Assembly (NCBI RefSeq): GCF_002027545.1
Contig: NZ_MXAN01000010.1
Span: forward strand, 1 to 29,502
Reading direction: 5' to 3'
Length of the DNA stretch: 29,502 bases
From: Moraxella lacunata
GTDB lineage: Bacteria; Pseudomonadota; Gammaproteobacteria; Pseudomonadales; Moraxellaceae
The notes under the pieces are model-generated. The model saw only the letters and a program-made list of their open reading frames with translations. It was not told the origin of the DNA and ran no database searches. The position numbers were made by a program, and so were the translations under genes. Positions 24,292-29,502 of this stretch are shown one piece after another. Numbering within the stretch: position 1 is the stretch's first letter; each line of letters opens with the position of its first letter.

Positions 24292-26097
24292 ATGGATAGA
24301 TTTAATTTCAATTTTGCCCCCTACAATACCCTAACCCCCACCGAACAAAAACACCTGCAAAAACAAGTCCAAATCGTCTTTTTTGATGACAATGCTCCCA
24401 TCATTACCGCAGGCGAGCCGATGGACGCTCTGTATGTCGTCATCAAAGGCGTGGTCAAAGAGCTTGGCGATGATGGTGACGTGGTGGCGTTGTACCGCAC
24501 CAATGACAGTTTTGAGACACGGGCGTTGTTTGAAAATGTCAGTCCGCACAGCTTTATTTGTGCCGAGCAATGCCTTGTCTATGCCTTGCCTAAGTCCTTG
24601 ATTTTAAATTTAATAAGCTCAAACGTGCGTTTTGGGGCGTATTTTTATGCAGGCATTGCCGAGCGGTTGTCTAGCATCACTCGGCACGAAGGGCATGAGC
24701 TGTCTCAGCTTTTTCATGCGAAGGTATCGGATGCTTTTCATCATGACACGCTGTGGGCAGATGGGGGCATGAGCCTTGCTAAGCTTGCTCGCCTGATGCG
24801 TGAACACAAAGCCAAATCGGTGCTGGTACGCCATGATGACAAGGTGGGGCTGATTACCGAGGCGATATTTCGTGATATTGTGGCAAATGGAGCGGACACA
24901 GGTGGGGCGATTTTTGCTCATGCCAACTTTGGGCTTGTTGGGATTGGCGGAGATGACTTTTTGTTCAATGCCTTGCTTACCATGATGAATCACCGCATTC
25001 AACGCCTTGTCGTCAAGGACGATGGGCGGATTGTGGGGATTTTGGAGCAGATGGATATTTTGGCGTATCTGTCAAGCCATAGCCATTTGGTTGCCGAGCG
25101 GTTGCACCGAGCGGACAGCCTTGATGAGCTTGCCAAGATTGCCCACAGCATGACTCAGTCCATCTCATCGTTGCAAGCCAGTGGCATGAGTGCTGTTCAG
25201 CTTGCTCGCCTAATGCAGGTGCTAAACGGACAACTGTTTGAAAAGGCGTGGCAGATGATAGCACCGCCTGAGATGGTCGCCAAGACGTGCCTTATCGTCA
25301 TGGGGTCGGAGGGGCGTGGCGAGCAGGTGTTAAAGACCGACCAAGACAATGCCCTAATCGCCGATGATGACGTGGATATGAATGCCTTACATGAGTATGC
25401 GGTCAAGTTCTCCGATACACTTGACAAATTTGGCTATCCGCCATGTATGGGCGGAATTATGGTATCCAATCCCAAATGGTGTCAGACAGTCAGTGACTTT
25501 AAACGCACGGTCGCCCATTGGTGCAAAAGTGCCGATGGCGAGAGCCTCATGGACATGGCGATATTTTTGGATGCACGGACGGTGGCGGGTAAGACGGAGC
25601 TTCTTGATGAAGTCAAACGCCATCTGAACGCCCATTTGGATAAAGACGTGGGCATGCAGATGAATTTTGCCCGTGCGATTATGCAGTTTGATGAGCATAA
25701 TCGGGGCTTTTTTGCCAAAATGCTGGGTAAAGCGGACAATCACAAAATGGACGTGAAAAAAATGGGGCTATTCCCTGTGGTGCATGGCGTGCGTGCGTTG
25801 GCGTTAAAGTCGGGGGTGGATGAGACCAGCACCTTTGAGCGACTTGTTGCTCTAAAAAATCAAGGCATTATCAGCGACACGCTCGCCAAAGATACGGCAG
25901 ATGCTCTGGGGTATCTGATGAACATTCGCCTAAATGCAGGGCTGTTTTATGTGCGAAATGGCGAGCCGATTAGCCCCAATCAGGTGGATACCGAGCTACT
26001 TTCTACCTTGGAGCGTGATTTGTTAAAAGATGCGTTGGCGGTGGTCAAACGCTTTAAACATGAAGTCAAATCACAGTTTGGACTTCATAATGAGTGA
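24292..26097 (+). CDS. Cyclic-nucleotide-binding, CBS and DUF294 nucleotidyltransferase-like protein
   Basis: This is a 601-residue cytosolic multi-domain protein. A cNMP-binding-like domain (about 10-125: VVFFDDNAPIITAGEPMDALYVVIKGVVKEL) comes first. A pair of CBS domains (about 150-275: KLARLMREHKAKSVLVRHDDKVGLITE, RIQRLVVKDDGRIVGILEQMDIL) follows. Then comes a DUF294 nucleotidyltransferase-type domain (MGSEGRGEQVLKTDQDNALIADD, about 335-357), with the GSxxR...TDQDN active-site pattern. A DUF294_C helical domain makes up the rest. The family resembles GlnD-type transferases, but no substrate is established. The start is placed at 24292 because the promoter -10 overlaps the longer ATG. It ends overlapping a short ORF starting at 26090. 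Confidence 0.9.
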   Translation: MDRFNFNFAPYNTLTPTEQKHLQKQVQIVFFDDNAPIITAGEPMDALYVVIKGVVKELGDDGDVVALYRTNDSFETRALFENVSPHSFICAEQCLVYALPKSLILNLISSNVRFGAYFYAGIAERLSSITRHEGHELSQLFHAKVSDAFHHDTLWADGGMSLAKLARLMREHKAKSVLVRHDDKVGLITEAIFRDIVANGADTGGAIFAHANFGLVGIGGDDFLFNALLTMMNHRIQRLVVKDDGRIVGILEQMDILAYLSSHSHLVAERLHRADSLDELAKIAHSMTQSISSLQASGMSAVQLARLMQVLNGQLFEKAWQMIAPPEMVAKTCLIVMGSEGRGEQVLKTDQDNALIADDDVDMNALHEYAVKFSDTLDKFGYPPCMGGIMVSNPKWCQTVSDFKRTVAHWCKSADGESLMDMAIFLDARTVAGKTELLDEVKRHLNAHLDKDVGMQMNFARAIMQFDEHNRGFFAKMLGKADNHKMDVKKMGLFPVVHGVRALALKSGVDETSTFERLVALKNQGIISDTLAKDTADALGYLMNIRLNAGLFYVRNGEPISPNQVDTELLSTLERDLLKDALAVVKRFKHEVKSQFGLHNE

Positions 26098-26182
26098 TGA
26101 TATACCTAACGAATTTGATATTTACCACAGGCTTTGTAGGGACTGGCTCCGCACGTCCTTTGATAACACACCAATTTTATAG
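26090..26182 (+). pseudogene. Possible truncated coupled gene after the DUF294 gene (30 codons)
   Basis: An ATG overlaps the end of the DUF294 gene by eight bases (ATGAGTGA), a translational-coupling arrangement. It opens a 30-codon frame beginning MSDDIPNEFDIYHRL and stopping at the edge of a dispersed palindrome (26182-26198). No continuation is seen in other frames. In related bacteria DUF294 proteins are often followed by a DnaQ-like 3'-5' exonuclease; this could be a remnant of such a gene, but 30 codons are too few to identify it. It may be chance. Confidence 0.4.
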
Positions 26183-26207
26183 GCGTGTTCAGCACGCCCC
26201 TACATCC
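26133..26207. repeat. Dispersed palindrome of the GGCGTGTTCAGCACGCC type with a degenerate partner
   Basis: GGCGTGTTCAGCACGCC (26182-26198) followed by CCTACA is a near-perfect palindrome. An upstream stretch beginning TTTGTAGGGAC (about 26134) looks like a degenerate opposing copy. The same core occurs at 17182-17209. The remaining 26208-26342 shows no gene; the apparent rightward frame through it is not supported. Confidence 0.6.
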
Positions 26208-26342
26208 ATACAGCATTACGTTTATAGTAATTTAAAAGTTTATTGGGTGTACCAATCTAAATACGACGCACAGACAGGGCGGATTATTATCCGTCCTAAC
26301 CATGCCTTTAAAATAATGCCTTTAACATCATTTTTTTTAACA

Positions 26343-26954
26343 TCATTCCTTGGGCTGTATTATCACTGGCAACACCAAGCCACGCCCGAACTCATCGGCA
26401 AAGACATAATCAAACTTATCCGCCACGACATCGGGGGTGGTCGTGATGACGAGCGTCATGTCCGCCCCATCAGTGAGCTGATGGGCGATGTATCTGCCGT
26501 CTCTTAATTGGTCTAGGATTTTGCTAAGTACTTCGGGGCTTGCCATGGCGATGACCATGCTGTGTTGGGCTTGCTTGTCCGTGATGTCATAGGCTTTGGC
26601 GTAATTTTTGACCGCCATGCTATCAAGGGCGATGAGGTAGTCATACGTTGCCGTGTCTGCCTTGGGCGTGTCGGTGAGAATGTGGGTCTTGTCAAGGGCG
26701 ATTTTGCCGTCAGCGGTGGTTAGTGGCTGTACATCAGGCAAGGCGGACGGGTCGGATGTGCTAAGCTCACTGGCAAGAGCTTGTAAGTCGTGGGGGTTCT
26801 CGGGGGTGGTTGGCTCGCTCGGTTGCTCGGCAGATAATTGTGTAGATGACTCATCAGGCGACTGACCCGTGGCAGGGGCAAAGTTATGCTCGGTGGCGGA
26901 TTTGTCGCAGGCACTCAGGGCAAGCATGGCGATGAAAAGGAAGGTGTATTTCAT
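26343..26954 (-). CDS. Hypothetical lipoprotein
   Basis: This is a 203-residue predicted lipoprotein with AAGGA before the ATG. A signal peptide has lipobox LSAC (Cys16), followed by a Ser/Thr/Pro/Glu-rich low-complexity stretch (about 20-70). A folded-looking C-terminal part comes last: YDYLIALDSMAVKNYAKAYDITDKQAQ, MVIAMASPEVLSKILDQLRDG, and beta-rich ADMTLVITTTPDVVADKFDYVF. I do not recognise the family. It is a single gene, convergent with the remnant after the DUF294 gene and divergent from the EamA transporter. Confidence 0.72.
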   Translation of the reverse strand: MKYTFLFIAMLALSACDKSATEHNFAPATGQSPDESSTQLSAEQPSEPTTPENPHDLQALASELSTSDPSALPDVQPLTTADGKIALDKTHILTDTPKADTATYDYLIALDSMAVKNYAKAYDITDKQAQHSMVIAMASPEVLSKILDQLRDGRYIAHQLTDGADMTLVITTTPDVVADKFDYVFADEFGRGLVLPVIIQPKE

Positions 26955-27186
26955 GATAATCCTTATGAGTTAAAGCGTGATACGTCTTGGCAGGGCTGAC
27001 TGATACGCCGTTGTACGGTGGCAGGCGATGTGCCTGTATGCTCGGCAAGGGTTTTAAGTGGTGAGTGCAGTCGTCTTGGAGTGGGTTTGGCAGGGTTTTG
27101 TCGGGGTCATCTAGGTCTTGGGTCATGGTCGGCAAGCAAAATTTTTGGTAAATTTTATCAAAAGTAGCCAATTTTTGCAAAAATTA

Positions 27187-27238
27187 ATCATCATGATGAT
27201 AAAAGATAAAAATTTTTATCAAACAAACCTTTTATAAT
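27187..27238 (+). promoter_or_regulatory. Promoter region of the EamA transporter with two perfect palindromes
   Basis: ATCATCATGATGAT (27187-27200) and GATAAAAATTTTTATC (27205-27220) are perfect palindromes of 14 and 16 bases placed directly upstream of TATAAT (27233-27238). The second covers the expected -35 position, as an operator would. The remainder of 26955-27254 shows no gene. Confidence 0.5.
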
Positions 27239-27254
27239 ACGTCATCTTTTATCA

Positions 27255-28190
27255 ATGTATCAACCAAAGACCATGAACCTTGCCCTACCCGCCCAATTTA
27301 GCTTACCCAAAAACACCTTTGCCCTAGGTGTAACCCTTGCTATCTTGTCCAATGTCATGTTTGCCATGGTTTATGCTTATGGCAAGTGGCTACCGCCCTT
27401 GACGGGGACGGCGGTGTTTTTGTGGCGGATGGTCATGATGTGGGGGTGTTTGGTGATACTCATCAGCACGCTTGGCAAATGGGAATTTGTGTTGGGCGGG
27501 CTGTCTCGGGTCAAGGGGGTTCGGGGCTGGGCGTGGTTACTTGCCCCCACGCCCATTCTTGCCAGTCAGTTGTGGCTGTTTGTCTATGCACCCCTAAATG
27601 GTCATGGCGTGGCGGTGTCTATGGGCTATTTTTTGTTCCCGCTGGTGATGGTATTGGTTGGCTTTGTCATGGGTGAGCGGCTTACTCGCTTGCAGTGGCT
27701 TGCGGTGGCATGTGCAGGCGTGGGCGTGGGCATGGAGATTGTGCGGACGGGACGGGTCAGCTGGGCGACGTTTTGGGTGTGTTTGGCTTATCCGATTTTT
27801 TATGTGATGAGACGGCGACAAAATATCCCTGCCTTGACGGGGCTGTTTGTGGATTTGAGTATCATTGCCCCCATTTGCCTTGTGGCGTTGTGTTTTCATG
27901 AGTCTGCAATGTCGGCGGTTATCGGCTCGCCTGTGATGATATTCAAGGTCATCGGTTTGGGGCTCATTAGCGTATTATCGCAACAGGCGAACCTAGAAGC
28001 CAACCGCTTACTGCCCACGTCTTTGTTTGGATTGCTCGGTTATCTTGAACCTGCGTTGCTGTTTGTCCTTGCCATTACGGTGTTGGGCGGAGCGTTTGAA
28101 TGGCAAATGCTGACAAGTTTTGGGCTGATTTGGGTGGGGATTATTTGTTTGTTGATACAGGGTGTGGCAAAGCGGTGGGGGTTTAAATGA
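27255..28190 (+). CDS. RarD-type EamA/DMT-superfamily transporter
   Basis: This is a 311-residue inner-membrane protein with ten predicted hydrophobic helices in the two-fold EamA arrangement. The first half begins GVTLAILSNVMFAMVYAYGKWLPPLTG, includes VFLWRMVMM, and carries the RarD-like block SQLWLFVYAPLNGHGVAVSMGYFLFPL with GERL. The second half ends LPTSLFGLLGYLEPALLFVLAITVLGGAF. RarD proteins are named from chloramphenicol sensitivity, but substrates are not known. A TATAAT lies only 17 bases before this ATG, so the start could instead be the ATG at 27273. Confidence 0.87.
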   Translation: MYQPKTMNLALPAQFSLPKNTFALGVTLAILSNVMFAMVYAYGKWLPPLTGTAVFLWRMVMMWGCLVILISTLGKWEFVLGGLSRVKGVRGWAWLLAPTPILASQLWLFVYAPLNGHGVAVSMGYFLFPLVMVLVGFVMGERLTRLQWLAVACAGVGVGMEIVRTGRVSWATFWVCLAYPIFYVMRRRQNIPALTGLFVDLSIIAPICLVALCFHESAMSAVIGSPVMIFKVIGLGLISVLSQQANLEANRLLPTSLFGLLGYLEPALLFVLAITVLGGAFEWQMLTSFGLIWVGIICLLIQGVAKRWGFK

Positions 28191-28308
28191 TGGCGTCGCC
28201 TGTTATTTAACCACTTGTGACATTGCCCAATTGTCATTTTTTCGTGACAAATTGTGTTGTATTCTTTTTAAAATCTACTACAATGGCAAATGCCTTATTT
28301 TAAGTATG

Positions 28309-28476
28309 GTGTGCTGAACTTTTGTATTTGCAATGAAAAATGAGAAAAATCGCACGTTTTTCAAGGAAAAAATGCAGGCTGATAGTCGTTCTATCAAACG
28401 AGCTTTTGACGCAGAAAAACAATCCGACCACTTAACTGGGTAAATTTTAAGTTGTGTTATAAAGGTTCAACACACC
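28309..28476. repeat. MITE-like repeat family 2, copy 2 (168 bp)
   Basis: Terminal inverted repeats GGTGTGCTGAAC (28309-28320) and GTTCAACACACC (28465-28476) differ at one base. The interior shares blocks with the reverse complement of 950-1229. The right end carries TGTTATAAA (about 28455-28463), an extended -10-like string that could start transcription about 40 bases before the next gene. The rest of 28191-28511 holds no gene. Confidence 0.7.
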
Positions 28477-28511
28477 CCAAGGTGTTCCCCCTTTAACATT
28501 TGGATTTTATC

Positions 28512-29408
28512 ATGAGCCGTACCCTATTTCGCACCAAGTGTCTAAGTTTGGCATTGATGAGTGTATTTGCCTTGACTGCTTGTAACAAAGAGTCAGCACC
28601 CGCCCAAGAGACCGCCCCACAGTCAGCGACCACAACTGCCCCAGCAGAGAGCAACGTCCAACAAGCGGACGCACCCAAAGACACTGCCAATCTACCGACT
28701 TATCGTGTGGCGATTGACCCTTATTACCCACCTTTTGAGTATTTGGACGAAAACGGTAAAATCGTCGGTTTTGACGTTGATTTGCTAGACGCCATTGCCG
28801 AAAAAGAAGGGTTTAAACCTGATTATCAAGCCAATGAGATTTTAAATATCGTCCCATCGGTACAAGAAGGCAAGGACGATTTGGGAGCGTCATCCATCTT
28901 TATCCTGCCTGAGCGCCAAGAAGTGGTGGATTACTCGGAGTCTTATTTTGAGTTGCCATTGGCATTTTTGGGCTTGGAAAAAGAAGGTCGCCCACAATCC
29001 ATTAATGACATCACTGGTAAAACCATCGCCGTACAAAAGAATATCGTCATGGAAACCATCGTTGATGAAGAGTATGTGCCAAAGGGTAATGAAAAGCATG
29101 GTGTCAAAAGTAACTTCCTTGCCTTTCAAAACGTCATCCAAGGTCATAGCGATGTCATGATTGACAACGTGGTGACGCTACAAGGCTTTTTACCAAAAAC
29201 AGAAGGTAAAGAGATTTACACCCTGCAACTGCCCAAAGAGAAAAACCTACAATTGGGTTATGTGGTACAAAAAGGCAACACCGAGCTACTAAACAAGCTT
29301 AACAGCGGTCTTAAGAAGGTCAAAGAAGACGGCACTTATGATAAGTGGTTTGGTAAAGATTCACAGTACCCCATCGTTAATATGACCGTTAACACCAATG
29401 CTCAGTAA
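28512..29408 (+). CDS. Family-3 solute-binding lipoprotein of an amino-acid-type ABC transporter
   Basis: This 298-residue substrate-binding protein is anchored to the membrane by a lipobox LTAC (Cys24). The ATG at 28512 starts the signal sequence MSRTLFRTKC. A Gln/Ala/Thr-rich spacer (25-55) follows, then an SBP_bac_3 domain (about 59-290). The first-lobe signature is IDPYYPPFEYLDENGKIVGFDVDLLDAIAEKEG, and SSIFILPERQEVVDYSESYF and GKTIAVQKNIVMETI also fit. The ligand is probably a polar amino acid or a related compound. No permease or ATPase gene is seen before the window ends, so the partners lie elsewhere. A terminator follows. Confidence 0.92.
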   Translation: MSRTLFRTKCLSLALMSVFALTACNKESAPAQETAPQSATTTAPAESNVQQADAPKDTANLPTYRVAIDPYYPPFEYLDENGKIVGFDVDLLDAIAEKEGFKPDYQANEILNIVPSVQEGKDDLGASSIFILPERQEVVDYSESYFELPLAFLGLEKEGRPQSINDITGKTIAVQKNIVMETIVDEEYVPKGNEKHGVKSNFLAFQNVIQGHSDVMIDNVVTLQGFLPKTEGKEIYTLQLPKEKNLQLGYVVQKGNTELLNKLNSGLKKVKEDGTYDKWFGKDSQYPIVNMTVNTNAQ

Positions 29409-29432
29409 GTCTTTTTAAAAGACAGTACAAAC

Positions 29433-29458
29433 AAAAGCCCCACGTGTTGGGGTTTTTG
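29433..29458 (+). terminator. Terminator of the solute-binding protein gene
   Basis: AAAAGCCCCA, a short loop and TTGGGGTTTTTG form a hairpin with T-rich tail 24 bases after the stop codon, which supports single-gene transcription. Confidence 0.88.
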
Positions 29459-29502
29459 TTTTGGGTGATTGTTGGGCTACTATTGGGGCAAAAAACAGCT
29501 AC

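Noticed and set aside
26094..26507. Rightward 137-codon frame after the DUF294 gene
   Set aside because: It runs through a dispersed palindrome and then antisense into the lipoprotein gene; the translation has no recognisable domain.
26884..27180. Leftward 98-codon frame upstream of the lipoprotein gene
   Set aside because: It overlaps the lipoprotein start in another frame, has no ribosome site, and its composition is not protein-like.
1..29502. CRISPR arrays, tRNA or rRNA genes, intact transposase genes, integrase or attachment sites
   Set aside because: I looked through the intergenic stretches and the protein list and saw none that I could support.

Overview
The window looks like a chromosomal segment of a Moraxella species (Moraxellaceae, Gammaproteobacteria). 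The grounds are the rpsO and pnp genes, a transferrin/lactoferrin-receptor-type locus, a neisserial-type heme oxygenase, an ESPR-bearing autotransporter, poly-G contingency tracts, and a high density of short palindromic repeats in moderately AT-rich DNA. I cannot name the species; a bovis/bovoculi/ovis/lacunata-type relative is a guess.

Left part (1-8.1 kb): an NAD-binding epimerase-like protein; two repeat elements; a leftward MltB-type lytic transglycosylase; then a leftward iron-regulated locus of a TbpB/LbpB-type surface lipoprotein followed by a TbpA/LbpA-type TonB-dependent receptor. Both genes of this pair are broken. The lipoprotein carries one frameshift and two in-frame stops. The receptor carries two frameshifts, one of them in an eight-base G tract. 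A promoter overlapping a Fur-box-like sequence still precedes the lipoprotein.

Middle (8.2-19.5 kb): a MITE-like repeat and a REP-like palindrome pair precede a 1074-residue classical autotransporter with an internally duplicated passenger module. Next come two leftward proteins of the YsnF/DUF2382 stress family, the second fused to a PRC barrel. The rightward housekeeping set is rbfA-truB, an Opa-like outer-membrane barrel, rpsO and pnp. The barrel is preceded by a promoter whose -35/-10 spacer contains ten Gs, and by another copy of the MITE. The rpsO leader can fold into a pseudoknot, as expected for S15 autoregulation.

Right part (19.5-29.5 kb): an AT-rich restriction-modification island holds an NgoFVII/BfiI-type phospholipase-D-fold endonuclease facing two overlapping cytosine-5 methyltransferases. 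It is followed by a heme oxygenase with a Fur-box-like site, a DUF454 membrane protein, a cNMP-CBS-nucleotidyltransferase (DUF294) protein with a truncated translationally coupled ORF behind it, a hypothetical lipoprotein, a RarD/EamA transporter behind two perfect palindromes, and a family-3 solute-binding lipoprotein.

Themes linking the genes: surface and iron acquisition (autotransporter, barrel, receptor pair, heme oxygenase); on/off switching at homopolymeric G tracts; and at least three families of small non-coding mobile repeats lying in leaders and between genes. I saw no tRNA, rRNA or CRISPR array, and no intact insertion sequence.
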